A DNA stretch of 64,000 nucleotides, from assembly GCF_026230105.1 (NCBI RefSeq), contig NC_079483.1, forward strand, positions 9,045,312 to 9,109,311, given 5' to 3'. The notes below the pieces were generated by a model. It saw only the letters and a list, made by a program, of their open reading frames with translations. It was not told the DNA's origin and did not search any database. The stretch comes from Diorhabda sublineata (lineage: Eukaryota > Arthropoda > Insecta > Coleoptera > Chrysomelidae). The translations under genes and the position numbers were made by a program. Positions 1-9,145 of the stretch are shown here, one piece after another. Numbering within the stretch: the stretch's first letter is position 1; every line of letters begins with the position of its first letter.

Positions 1-164
1 TTATAGTATATATAAATAATAATATTGAATTTTGAAATTGATGAATCTTACGTTTTTTTTAAAAGATATTACAAAACTTTGTTATTTATTTGTATATAAT
101 TTGGAACGAAGTCTTTGCCAGCTAAATTATGAGTGTGTTCGTGGTGGGATTGTGGCAAAATTAA

Positions 165-1210
165 ACGTCAAAGTGTACTAACTTTAATATATTTCGCGAA
201 AACTCCGTATCATCGTCTGGGCCTGAACAGCACTACGAAAACGTTTATATATATATGATTGAAGAAGCAAATAAACTGTTTCCCAGAGCCTACAACATAA
301 TTCGGGACCCATTAAGTATTGCGGAAAACGATATACCCCTTTTTACTTAAGAAGAGTTAAAAGCAAAGTTTGCTGATGAATCATTGAGGCTTATGATCCG
401 TCAGCTTATCAAGGGTGAGTTCGCAAAAATATAGAAGAAAGCGAGGCTAGTACTAGTAGAGAAGCACCAAAAATCAATAACTAATACAATATCTTAAAGA
501 CCTCTGTGCTTGGACAAGTTTATCGAACATCTTATAGCTGAAATCAAGAACGCGGGTATTTTCCAAAATGTAGTTTGATTATACCGAAGGAAAATCAACT
601 TTCGATGCCATAAACCTGGTAATAGATAAGGCAAAGACTGTTAAAAGCTTCGTATATAACAATAAGAAGCTCTGTCTCTTAGGAACCCTCAATGGAATAA
701 ATGCATTCGATTCATCTCCTTTGGTGATGATTGTACAAGGGTTCCGAAGCAATTTAGAACGTTTGGTGAAAGCTACGTTTATAATAGAGAGCTCTTGATT
801 GGACGGCAACATCACGAGCAAATTACACGTGAAGTACCACAAGGATCCATCTTAGGTTCAATCCTGTGAAACCTCTATCATGACATAATCCTCAATCTAG
901 AGATTACAATCTGCATAGACCAGGAACTTCTTTGAAAATAACACCTGCAAAAAAGTTGAGGTATCATCGACGACTTTAAGACGCTAAATGTCAAACCTCA
1001 ATGGTCCGAATTCTAAAACTCGCTCAAATCATGTTATTTGCAGCTCCGTGGTTGGTCTAATGCACTCGGATTCCAGAAGTACAGCAACATGATTAAGAAA
1101 ATTCAAAGAAAACTAGCTGTTGGAAACTGTAGAGCATTTCAAAGCTTTCAAAGCTTTACATTGGCAACCAGCTAGAGCTGAAGTCTGCAAACCTTATCTA
1201 GTATGGTGGT
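165..1210 (+). pseudogene. R1-like non-LTR retrotransposon, decayed reverse transcriptase region
   Basis: Degenerate reverse transcriptase of an R1/LOA/jockey-type LINE. A stretch at about 230-416 reads as the segment just before the RT core (NKLFPRAYN, then IPLFT-stop-EELKAKF), matching the 'LFP...IPLFTEEEL' region of R1-clade elements. At 570-800 comes the RT palm start (KSTFDAINLVIDKAK, then GTLNGINAFDS for the usual 'L.. KNAF.S'). At 818-900, in another frame, QITREVPQGSILGSIL is the conserved 'PQGS(V/I)LGP' box. At about 1085-1140 KKIQRKLAVGNCRAF resembles the RT C-terminal thumb region. Several stops and frameshifts make it non-functional. The fragment appears truncated on both sides. 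Assignment to non-LTR RT is solid; the exact clade is inferred. Confidence 0.72.
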
Positions 1211-1457
1211 AAGAATAATAAATAAATAAAATTTTCAATCAGAACAGATCTAAAATCGGAATGATTAGAATAGACTGTAGGATCATTAGAAACTGACATT
1301 ACATGTGAGACACCCTCTATTATTGACCCCCTATTGGGAATATTGTGAGTAAAAATATTTCATGTACAAATTTGTAAAAAGAAAAACTTGATTTACAAAC
1401 ATAATACGAGGTTTGAATAACTTTTAAGTACCAATAATCTATTTGAAAATGGTTTAC

Positions 1458-1701
1458 CTCTTAAAAAATCCAAGTGGGTGTCGATGACGGCCTCAGGATC
1501 GGTGGCTAGAAACCTGGAACTCCACAAGACGTCTCCATCAATCGGTTGTTGAACATGGCAACTTAATTGAGTAGCAAAGCCTCCATCTAAAACGACTATA
1601 TCCTTTTGATATTCTGAAATTTTACTATCGCTTTTTCTACCCTCAGTCGACGTCGTATCTGAGCGGATTTCCATTGAATTTCCTATACCCGGAGGGGCCA
1701 T
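1458..1701 (-). CDS. Homocysteine S-methyltransferase, first coding exon (partial gene)
   Basis: Members of this family transfer a methyl group from S-methylmethionine (or AdoMet) to homocysteine, making methionine in the cytosol. This exon encodes about 81 residues. After a roughly 30-residue variable leader comes the conserved N-terminal block IVVLDGGFATQL, then DGDVLWSSRFLATDP and VIDTHLDFLR, the opening strands of the TIM-barrel homocysteine-binding domain. The ATG at 1701 has A at -3 and G at +4, and an in-frame TAA lies nine bases upstream, so the start is well supported. The frame stays open to a donor reading AGAG|GTAAAC (intron starts at 1457), in phase 1, which suits the expected following Ala-Gly codons. 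The zinc-binding cysteines lie in later exons. No continuation is visible in 1-1457, so the remaining exons lie outside the window or are lost. No damage is visible in this exon. Confidence 0.82.
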
Positions 1702-1945
1702 TCTTCCAGTTTAGTTGTTCTGAACAAAAAAGTCAATTTATTTGTCGCAATCGCTCGCAACACGATATTTTTGTATTTAAAAGTGATACTCGATTTTGTG
1801 ATTAGAATTTTTAATACTGCATTGATTAATACAACGTGAAAACGATTATCCTCATCCCCATTTGACAGCCTGTAACTAATGTCATTTATCAACCTCTTTC
1901 TTTTTATCTTTCATGGATTTCCTTAGCCATTCCAGACCCGTGGTA
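1702..1945. other. Upstream flank of the methyltransferase exon
   Basis: Presumed 5' UTR and promoter of the minus-strand methyltransferase. It is AT-rich. No clear TATA box, initiator or repeat was recognised, and the transcription start cannot be placed. Confidence 0.3.
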
Positions 1946-1954
1946 ACTTAAACA

Positions 1955-2104
1955 AATCTTAACCTAACCTAAAACTTAGGTTAGTAACCAAATCTTTTAT
2001 TCTGTTAGGTTAGCTTAGGATTTGGTTAAGTAAGGTTAGGTTGACATTTGTTTACATTAAATTAGGTTAAGATTTGGTTACGTTAGGTTAGGTTAAATGA
2101 GGTT
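1955..2104. repeat. Degenerate interstitial (TTAGG)n array, mixed orientation
   Basis: A short CCTAA-type run at about 1959-1972 is followed by TTAGG-type units interrupted by TTAAGATTTGG-like variants up to about 2104. TTAGG is the usual arthropod telomere repeat. The many variant units and unique flanks show this is interstitial sequence, not an active telomere end. Confidence 0.75.
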
Positions 2105-2373
2105 ATGTGAGGCATGTCTTGCAGTGGCCCCAAATAAGTTCAATTGCATGAAATTTGCAATTGTAGGGTGGTACTTATAAGAATTCATGACCGTGTTTTC
2201 GCAACAATTCATCAATAACATACACATTTTCTTTACGGTTTATTTTGGTAATATGTAATAGTTTATTATTGAAAATTTAATGCAATTGAACTTATTTGGG
2301 CCCGCCGTAAGACATATTTAGAAATCTCTACCTCACATAACTTAATTTAACTTAACCTAACCTAACCAAATCA
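2069..2373. mobile_element. Foldback/MITE-like element with TTAGG-bearing arms
   Basis: An inverted repeat of about 95-105 bp per arm with a loop of roughly 100 bp. The left arm at 2069-2162 contains GTTATGTGAGGCATGTCTT and CAAATAAGTTCAATTGCAT. The right arm at 2266-2373 is its reverse complement with about 15-20% mismatch. The TTAGG-like repeats form the outer part of both arms, so they point in opposite directions on the two sides. No coding capacity is seen. It could be a non-autonomous foldback transposon or an inverted duplication. Confidence 0.65.
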
Positions 2374-2396
2374 TAACCTAACCTAACCTTAAATAC
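2340..2396. repeat. (CCTAA)n interstitial array
   Basis: ACCTAACCTAACC-type units on the plus strand, opposite in orientation to the array at 1990-2104. They overlap the right arm of the foldback element. Confidence 0.7.
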
Positions 2397-2471
2397 AAAA
2401 ATAGCGCACAAATAAATAAATAACAATAAGAAAAAAAAGCAAATACAGAATACAAAAAAAAAATCATAAAC

Positions 2472-2652
2472 CATGAGTTGAAAACGGTCAGAGGTGGTAG
2501 GGCCTTAGGTGATAGGCCTCAGGAGGGGATTTCAGAAAGGTGGAGTAACCCTTCAGGCTTATCCAGAAAGAGACGCGAAACCAACGGATACATCCGCAAC
2601 TAGGAACTACTCTTCTAGATCTTTATGAAGATTTCTCCCCACACAAAAAAAA
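2472..2652 (+). mobile_element. 5'-truncated poly(A)-tailed retroelement fragment in TTAGG sequence
   Basis: About 170 bp of GC-richer sequence (TCAGAGGTGGTAGGGCC and following) ends in ACACAAAAAAAA at 2642-2652 and is followed directly by sequence leading into a TTAGG array. The poly(A) end and lack of coding sequence fit the 3' tail of a non-LTR retrotransposon. The composition resembles the next element at 2841-3141 more than the AT-rich surroundings. Confidence 0.45.
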
Positions 2653-2660
2653 CTTTGGTC

Positions 2661-2840
2661 AAATTAGGTTAACATTTCGTTGGATTAGGTAAAGATTTGA
2701 TTAGGTTAGGTTAGGATTTTGTTAGGTTAGGTTAGGTTAAGATTTGGTTAGGTTAATATTTGATTAGGTTAGGTTAGATTAAGATTTGGTTAGGTTAGGT
2801 TAGATTAGATTAAGATTTGGTTAAGTTAGGTTAGGTTGGG
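2661..2840 (+). repeat. Degenerate (TTAGG)n array
   Basis: Runs of GGTTA units mixed with longer variants such as TTAAGATTTGGTTAGG. It lies directly 5' of the poly(A)-tailed element at 2841-3141, which appears inserted into it. Confidence 0.78.
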
Positions 2841-3141
2841 TACCACTCCTGGGAGCTGTAAGACCTTGAAGTTGGTGGAGTGGCTCAGTAACTTTCTCTC
2901 TTCTTGTGCCGTCTTGACGGACTGGTGGTGAGGAGTGAAGCTAAGAAACAGCTCAAAAATCCAAAGGATTAAGTGTTGTACGCTGATGCAATGACAATTT
3001 GTTGTCCTCCCGACGTACGACACTCCCGAGGATTGAGGAGGGTGGTTTAGTGGGTGAGAGTCCCACACAAACTCACAGCATTTGCACCCGTCCGTTGTGA
3101 GGAAGGCATAAGCTTCCACCCTACCTCTGGGCAAAAAAAAA
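2841..3141 (+). mobile_element. Probable telomere-repeat-specific LINE (SART/TRAS/R1-type) 3' tail
   Basis: A 300-bp GC-rich block sits inside a TTAGG array. The 5' junction is GGTTAGGTTGGG|TACC. At the 3' end, CTCTGGGC is followed by nine A residues and then GGTTAGGTTAGG directly. The block GGAGGGTGGTTTAGTGGG near 3037 is reminiscent of 3' UTRs of R1-clade elements such as the telomere-targeting TRAS and SART families, which insert within TTAGG repeats. The copy is 5'-truncated and encodes nothing recognisable. The sequence shows insertion in TTAGG repeats and a poly(A) tail; the family name is inference. Confidence 0.55.
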
Positions 3142-3245
3142 GGTTAGGTTAGGTTAGGTTAGGATGAATTTTGATTAGGTTAGGTAAGGTTAAGGTTTCG
3201 TTATGTTAGGTTAGGTCAATATTAAGTTAGGTTAATCATTTTATT
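3142..3245 (+). repeat. (TTAGG)n array, 3' side of the retroelement
   Basis: Four near-perfect GGTTA units directly after the poly(A) tail, then degenerate TTAGG-like units to about 3245. Confidence 0.75.
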
Positions 3246-4169
3246 ACGGTTTGATCCACAAAAAAAGACTATAGCACCAAATTTTTTATTGTTTCTAATC
3301 TTCTTCTATTGATTTCATTATAATTTTGGTACCTCGTTTTCTTATTATTTTGTTATTTGTCTTATCCCTTCGTTCCGTTCAATTTTGTCGTTTATAATTT
3401 ATTATTATTATATGATTACGCGAAGTATGTAAAAATTCAGTGCCTGGATGTGTTGTACACTATATTTTTTCGACGATCTATACGAAATATCCAATATTTC
3501 GCTCTATAAATCACTTTTTTTTATAATATTCATGACCAGCAACAAAATGCGATCTTTATAATACGAATACGAGTTTTTTTTTACGGAATAATAATTCTTA
3601 AATTAATAATAAATAGAAAAATAGCTTACGTAAATTAGTTTAACGTTAAAAGGTACAGGAAACACGACGGATTTCATTGATTCTAAACTGTCAATGGAGT
3701 TGACAATTTTATTTTGTGATAATATATCAGATTCGAATTTGATTAGAAATATCTCTATTGTATATGTGAGTTTTGAAAGCACCGATCTGATTGGATAATT
3801 CAATCGAAAAGATATCATCACTTTTGGATCACATGGAAATTTTCAAATAGTACAGTCATATTAGGGCTGATAGATAACTCTTCAGTTGATCATTCTAAAA
3901 TTTAGTGGACGAATCTCAAGAAAAAAATAGAATTTACGTTCTAGATCATTGGTCAGCAAGCTTTTGTGCCAGTTAGTTCTAGCTTAGCATGTTAGTCGAA
4001 GAAATAAAACAGAAAAATTGCAAAATCGAGTAATTTCTGAGCAGTAAGGCGGATCAAGATGTAATACAGTGCATTCGGAGATTCTCAGCGAACAAAACTG
4101 ATGAATAAGAGATTGAGACATCTTGGTCAAAAAATGTAATTGAATTGCGAACATTTTCTATGACTTTCT
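3246..4169. other. Unassigned AT-rich stretch
   Basis: No recognisable gene or repeat family. A 72-codon open frame on the minus strand at 3603-3821 is followed by a possible donor (TTAC|GTAAGC) but lacks a good acceptor and has no recognised similarity, so it is not called as an exon. Confidence 0.3.
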
Positions 4170-4870
4170 ATGTAGATTAAATCAACAGTTTCGCTTCGAC
4201 TTTTGGTGATGAAGCACCACCTCGAGCCACAGGGTTTGGTTGGTTTTCCGAATTCAATCGTGGTTGCACTTTTCTACATAATTAATTTCGTGAAAGTTCA
4301 TCCTAAATCGGCTGCTGTGTACTAGAATACATACTACTAGGGACATACCGTATGATTGAGACAAACTTTGACATCAGTTCCATTCGCATACATTCAATAT
4401 TGCAAGAACGTTTGGTTGTCAAAAAGATTTGGAAACGTATAATTTGACAATCGCTCAAAAAAGCTCGAGTCGATTGGTGCAGAGTAATGTTGAAAAAATT
4501 GATTCGCGGTACTTCAAAAGACGTTAAAAACGAACCAAATCCAATAAAAATTGATCGCACACGTAACCAATCTCATTCTCCACCACGACATTACGAGCTT
4601 TCTTGACATCAGTTCAAACAAAAACGTTTTTGAACAGTCAAAACATCGAATTGATGATTCATCCGCCGTACAATTCTCGTTTGGCACCTTATTATTTCTT
4701 CTTTTTCTCGCAGATAAAAAATAAATTGCGCGGTGGACGTTTGTCCACACCTAAAGAAGCGTTGATGTTTTGGAGGTACCTCGAACGGAATGGGAAAAAT
4801 GCTTCGACAATTGGTTGAAACGCATGGAAAAGTGGATTGATCTTAATGCACGGAATGAACACGAACATGA
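4170..4870 (+). pseudogene. mariner transposase remnant (GGGTTGCTAC-TIR subfamily), copy 1
   Basis: Mariner transposases (DD34D) cut and paste elements flanked by short TIRs at TA sites. N-terminal matter is at about 4230-4500 (WFSEFNRGC, then DISSIRIHSIL and VVKKIWKR, KKARVDWC). After an internal deletion, the C-terminal part at 4600-4850 reads QTKTFLNSQNIELM, HPPYNSRLAPYYFFFF and IKNKLRGGRLSTPKEA. The 'YSPDLAPNDFF' catalytic region is altered (NSRLAPYYFF), and frameshifts and stops are present. It belongs to the same subfamily as the remnants at 7.1-8.7, 28.3, 33.5-35.0, 42.1-43.2, 45.1 and 56.0 kb. Its 3' terminus seems to have been carried away to about 5493 by inserted sequence. Confidence 0.78.
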
Positions 4871-4879
4871 CGTTCACAA

Positions 4880-5365
4880 ATGTCAAATGTCAAATGTCGA
4901 AGTTAATCAACTTTTTACGTGCTGATTGTGGTCAAAAATTTAACCTCACTTTTCTATTGTAGTTTGTAGTTGAAGTTACCATAAAAAATGACTTGTCCGA
5001 GTGGAAAGCTGATAGAATTTGTACGTGTCATGAGTGTTAATATAACAAACAGTCGTCTGGATACAAGAAAAGTATAATTTGGCGGAATATAGGGAATGAT
5101 TTTCCCATTTGAAGAAAATTCCACGACAAGAATTAACTTTCTAATCTAATCTAGAATCAGGTTTTCTTATTGCATGTTTTATTAAGTACAAAAGGTGATC
5201 ATTTAAATCCCGATTTATTAATCATGTTTGAAAAATATGTTTGCATCTATTTCGTTTATTATACTGCAGATATTTCTATTCAAATTGAGGGGTCTCAACC
5301 ACCAAACCCGTAACAAATGTCTTTTCATATTATTTCTCCACGTATTTCATACACTAAAGTAAAAT

Positions 5366-5437
<72 letters not shown>

Positions 5438-5440
5438 TTT
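4880..5440. other. Insert separating mariner copy 1 from its 3' end
   Basis: AT-rich sequence of about 560 bp lies between the mariner C-terminal codons and a matching mariner 3' terminus. It contains the (TA)32 tract. No coding sequence was recognised. Confidence 0.4.
5371..5434. repeat. (TA)32 microsatellite
   Basis: 64 bases of uninterrupted TA dinucleotide. It is self-complementary and expected to be length-variable. Confidence 0.97.
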
Positions 5441-5441
5441 T

Positions 5442-5493
5442 TAGGTTATGTTTTTATTTATCTATTTTAAAACTTAAATAACAACCCTCGTAG
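5442..5493 (+). mobile_element. Detached 3' TIR region of mariner copy 1
   Basis: TTTTAAAACTTAAATAACAA followed by CCCTCGTA matches the 3' end of sibling mariners (CTCAAAACTTAAGTAGCAAC then CCTCGTA at 8702-8727). Orientation and distance fit copy 1. Confidence 0.6.
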
Positions 5494-6348
5494 CGACGTC
5501 TCTGATAACCTATTAAATAGTTAGTCTTGAGGCTCAGTAAATTGACCTCGTTACTTTGTACCCCTTTAATTTTCGTATCTTGTAGAGAGTTACGTTTCTG
5601 ATTAAATTAACTAGCGATTACCTGTCCAAAAAGCAAATTCCGACCTTCGGGGATTCGGCTTTTCACATAAGGGAATCGCAAGAAACCTTTTGTTTTTGAA
5701 ACTATACTTATAAAGCGTCTTATAAAAATTATGAAAGTACTTTGTAGTTTTAATAACGAAAGGTCGTGTGTAATTTTCGACGAGTTGTTGACGCGATAAA
5801 CAAAATAAAAAACTTGGTAGGAAAAATAACTTTAGACAGTTTTCCACTTCACTGAAACACCTCTCGAGTAAACGATAAGATCTTTTGGTAAATTTTAAAG
5901 TTTCTTTTCAAACAAATTTTTTTCTTTTCGCTAATTTTAAGATTTTTTGTTGGAACTATTGTTGGGAAGATTTCGAATTTTTTCGCATTAAACCACAAAT
6001 TTTTGTAACCTAAGGATAGGAGCTCATGAATAAACCAACAAAACGCTTAAGCAGCTTAGTTCGTTTCACAACGAATTTTAAAATCCAGCACAAAATATTC
6101 TTTCCTTCTGTTGAATGTCGGTTTTGTTAGCATAATGTTTCCAAATGAACAGAAATGTTTCTAAAAATAAACTTTGAAGAAACTCCTGATATTTATTCAC
6201 ATATTTTATCAAATAACAATACAGGGTTTTTCGTAACTAATTACCGAAATATCTAAAATGCTTCTTAATTACGTCATGGAAAAATAAAGTACCAAAATCC
6301 TAGTTACCATATTTTTTTGCTAATACAAAACATTGTTTATTGTTATAG
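5494..6348. other. Unassigned AT-rich stretch
   Basis: No gene, tandem repeat or transposon end recognised. Its 3' edge carries the polypyrimidine-like tract and AG that precede the exon candidate at 6349. Confidence 0.3.
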
Positions 6349-6407
6349 ATAAATCAAAGGATGAATGCAAAGCAGGACGTTCCACCAAACTCTGTGATTA
6401 CGACAAG
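6349..6407 (+). CDS. Candidate internal exon of an unidentified host gene
   Basis: A 59-base segment is bounded by an acceptor (TTGTTTATTGTTATAG|) and a near-consensus donor (CAAG|GTAAGT). Two frames are open across it. One ends in a split AG codon that, joined to the segment at 9058, gives an uninterrupted frame (…NSVITT-R-MLAAEINRC…). The other is cysteine-containing (KDECKAGRSTKLCDYDK) and would run into a stop four codons into the next segment. I do not recognise the protein. The intron between the two candidates would hold only transposon debris. The call rests on splice signals alone and could be chance. Confidence 0.35.
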
Positions 6408-6479
6408 GTAAGTTCCACAGGAGATTCCTGGAATTGTTTTCCAATAGGGACTTGACAATTTTGATTTTAGTTTTTGAAC

Positions 6480-6650
6480 GCACCTTTCCACTTAACATCG
6501 AACTGTCACTGACAGTTTATTCAGTAGACATAACCTCGTACAGAAATTCGGAGTCGGTGGCCGCGTTAACTCCGATGTTCGGTCGTAATTCTCGATCTAG
6601 TTGACAGGCAGTAACAAGTTTGAGTCTACATATTAGTTGTGTGATGTTGC
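6480..6650. other. Presumed 5' flank of the IS630-type remnant
   Basis: Mixed composition with ACTGTCACTGACAG and similar TGTCA-type motifs. No terminal repeat could be defined. Confidence 0.25.
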
Positions 6651-6654
6651 CGGC

Positions 6655-7045
6655 AGAAACGTCCTTAGCAAATGATTCAATTTCACGGCGTTCTCAAGAT
6701 TCGGGCATCGCCAAGATTATGGCGAATTTTGCGTAAGGATCTTACTATACAAGAATTAGAATATATGGACTTGGACAGCACATGTTACAATCGATTTATT
6801 GAAGAACAAGTTTGTTAGGCGTGTTATCTCAAGAAATGGATTGGCCTAGATTTTTTTCTTTGTGGCTACGTCAAGCCGTTGATCTATGCTAATAAGCCGA
6901 CGACGTTGCAAGATCTCAAAGCCAGCATTGAACGCCGAAATGTGTGGCCGAGTCATGGAAAATTGGGTCCATCGAATCAACCGCTGCAAACGTGCCCGCG
7001 GTGGCCATATGAGCGAGGTCGAGTTCCATTCATAAACTTTTTGAA
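6655..7045 (+). pseudogene. IS630/Tc1-mariner superfamily (DDE_3) transposase remnant
   Basis: Pieces of a DDE transposase common in insects. At about 6685-6765, SISRRSQDSG (with a frameshift) and WRILRKDL form the helix-turn-helix end of the N-terminal domain. After a large internal deletion, 6840-7045 gives FFLCGYVKP, IYANKPTTLQDLK, then in another frame VMENWVHRINRCKRARGGHM, the characteristic C-terminal block 'FFLWGYVKSKVYADKPTT…RGGHL'. The catalytic aspartates are mostly deleted. The original reading frame is broken at least three times. Terminal repeats were not identified. Confidence 0.7.
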
Positions 7046-7149
7046 TGTACTTCGACCCAATAATAAAGTTGTTGAAATATCTCAATTGGTTTTAATTTTA
7101 TTTTGAGAAAAAATTGTCAAGTCCGTATGACAACTTGACTCATCTTTAT

Positions 7150-7495
7150 TTGACTGATTCCATTAAGATCAGTAATTTATTTTCAATCTGCGGGAATAAG
7201 AAGAAATCATTGGGTACCAAACAAGGATTGTACGGCGTATAACCCATCAATTCGATGTTATGATCGGTAAAAAACGTTTTTGTTTGAACTGATTTAAGAA
7301 AGCTCGCATTGACGTGATAGAGAATGATTAGTCTTCCGAGATTGATTTCAAACATTTCTGGTAAACAAATGCTGATGTACAGTTCGGAATCGACCGTTCC
7401 ACGTTGCTCTAATAGAACGTTGGTGACACATACAGTTATTCAGAAAAAGCTAGCGACCATTTGCTTTCGAGCAAAATCCAATTTGTTCTTGTTCT
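7150..7495 (-). pseudogene. mariner transposase C-terminal half, copy 2
   Basis: Minus-strand codons from about 7495 down read ARKQMVASFF, then EINLGRLIILYHVNASFL, QTKTFFTDHNIELM and NPCLVPNDFFLFPQIENKL. The aspartate of the 'HHDNA' box is replaced (YHVNA), and PYSPDLAP is altered. The element is truncated at 7150 before its 3' TIR. It is the continuation of the N-terminal half at 8110-8727; the two are split by a 0.6-kb insert. Confidence 0.78.
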
Positions 7496-8110
7496 CTCCT
7501 CCAAGCCCTCCCACTTATGTGTGCGTGCGCCGAGGACAAAGAAACCACCCGCCTTTCGACATAAGGCCGTTATAATGTCCACCATCCAGAGAGGTCACTG
7601 TCAAACGAACCCATCCCATCTACCGCACTCCAAAAGTGTATTTTGGATGTCAGCTTTGTCATACAGAATCATTTCTTTTTCCCATTCGTTTAACCAGGTA
7701 GTAATGTATCTGTCGGTCAAGTCTATGTTCGTTGGAGGGTATATTTGGTTCTTTTTTCCCGGTCTTTCGGCTCTTCATCTTCAGTTTCATTGCAATCTTT
7801 ACATTTCCCATCGGTGTCTCTCAGAAGGAAGCGTTGTCTTCCAATTCAGTGATGCAGTTGTAATCTTTCAAACTCGTTTATTTTATTGAATGTTTCTCGA
7901 CCTTTGTTGGTGTTTTCCCATTTGGTATGCCAAGTCGTGAGCCGTAGTGTGTGTGCAAGTTTGGGTGTTGCTTCTGACCGTCTCTAAACTGTTAATGTCT
8001 AGTGCAGTGTGTACTTTGTATTTGTAATAACTGCTCTGTTGTCTTTGTCGATGGTTGGTATGCGATTCTCCTGGTGAAAAGGAGGAAGTTCTTTTGTTGT
8101 TACGTGTTAG
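7496..8110. mobile_element. Insert within mariner copy 2, origin unknown
   Basis: About 615 bp, GC-richer than its surroundings, interrupts the transposase between the central region (after GNESWIY-like codons) and the KQMVASFF block. It has a long open frame on the plus strand (7461-7889) and partly open frames on the minus strand, none recognised. No poly(A) tail, TIR or clear target duplication could be defined, so the insertion mechanism is unknown. It may be a fragment of another element or captured host DNA. Confidence 0.5.
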
Positions 8111-8727
8111 ATCGACCGCAGATGTGGTGCGACTTGGTATGCCTTCTTGATGGTATATATCCACGATTCGTTGCCTATAACGATCTTATAGACGCTTTTG
8201 GAAGCACCGCGAGTGAATTTTATCAGCATTTATCGATTCGAGCTTCTTTTGAGCGATTCTCAAATTATGAGGTATCCGAAGCGACAAATCTTTTTGACAG
8301 CCAAATGCTCATGCGATATTGAAGGTATATGCGTTAAAATAACTCGCAATTATGCCTCAATTTCACGGTATTTTACATGACCATCGGCGACAGCGATTTT
8401 GGACGAGTTTTATCGAAATTAATCATGTAGCGAAGTGCGACAACGATTGAAATCGGAAAACCAGCGAAACACGACTGCTTGAGATGGTGCTGTTGGTTCA
8501 ATCCACGTCAAAAGTCATTATTCCACGAAAATGTTGACGTTTGAAGACAATTTTTTGATCAAAATAAATGTTTCGAGTATCTGTAAACAACTCGAATAGC
8601 ACTCGTATGACTACACGTTCTGAGTAAGTTCACCATTAAAAATGTCGAAATTTACGTTGGCAATATCATATTTGACATATTCACATCAGTGTTGCCATAT
8701 CTCAAAACTTAAGTAGCAACCCTCGTA
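8111..8727 (-). pseudogene. mariner N-terminal half with 5' TIR, copy 2
   Basis: The right edge at 8727 is the 5' terminus, TACGAGGGTTGCTACTTAAG, followed by GATATGGCAACACTGATG and the 5' UTR typical of this subfamily. Reading leftward, broken coding sequence covers the N-terminal helix-turn-helix region (WFSDFNRCRT-like) and then KKARIDKC and the start of the catalytic core. Multiple stops and frameshifts are present. Together with 7150-7495 it forms one element on the minus strand. Confidence 0.75.
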
Positions 8728-9057
8728 ATATTTTTAATCTAGAAGGAGCATATGGTACAATTGGCAACAATGTTAATAGATTTATAGGGTGATTCAAACA
8801 AAAAAACTAGTATTTCAGCATTATATATACAATAAATTCATTTAAAATTGATGAGAATTTTCTTAAGAAGGCAATTGATTTATATTTACACACCCTGTAT
8901 AGTTATAATACAGTCATATTTGATTATATTTGAATTTCGAGTTCGTTTTGTTATAATGAACGTAGCTCGGTTGTTTGTGTTTGGTATGATTAATAATCAC
9001 ACGTCAGAAGCATTTTTCCATAAATTTCTAAAGTTCTAATTTTCTTTTTCTATGTAG
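8728..9057. other. Unassigned AT-rich stretch
   Basis: Contains ACACACCCTGTATAG near 8886, a fragment like the ends of the CAGGGTG foldback elements found at 24.9, 31.2 and 44.0 kb. Its last 30 bases form a pyrimidine-rich acceptor tract. Confidence 0.3.
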
Positions 9058-9145
9058 GATGTTAGCTGCTGAAATAAATCGTTGCAAAACGTCGTTGTGC
9101 GATAATAAATTTTTCGCTAATTTATTTATAACTAAAAATAGTTGA
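9058..9145 (+). CDS. Candidate terminal exon of an unidentified host gene
   Basis: Preceded by a strong acceptor (TTCTAATTTTCTTTTTCTAT then GTAG|). In phase with the split codon of the 6349-6407 candidate, it reads R-MLAAEINRCKTSLCDNKFF and ends at TGA 9143-9145. No polyadenylation signal (AATAAA) at a typical distance was confirmed. The protein is not recognised. The frame could also end earlier at an unseen donor. Low-to-moderate support. Confidence 0.3.

Noticed and set aside
231..416. Apparent exon with acceptor (GAACAG|) and donor (AAGG|GTGAGT)
   Set aside because: The frame has an internal stop and its motif (LFPR…IPLFT-EEL) fits the pre-RT region of the R1-like LINE that continues downstream.
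2826..3134. 102-codon minus-strand open frame
   Set aside because: It is antisense to the poly(A)-tailed retroelement tail and shows no protein similarity.
1955..3245. True chromosome end (telomere)
   Set aside because: The arrays are short, degenerate, in both orientations, and flanked by unique and coding sequence on both sides.
3603..3821. Minus-strand frame followed by a donor-like TTAC|GTAAGC
   Set aside because: Weak acceptor, no recognised motif, and frames of this length are common in AT-rich DNA.
6846..7085. 79-codon minus-strand frame
   Set aside because: Antisense shadow of the IS630-type transposase remnant.
7461..7889. 142-codon plus-strand frame, one of the longest in the window
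   Set aside because: It overlaps the mariner fragment and the unknown insert, has no recognised domain, and its composition does not look like a folded protein.
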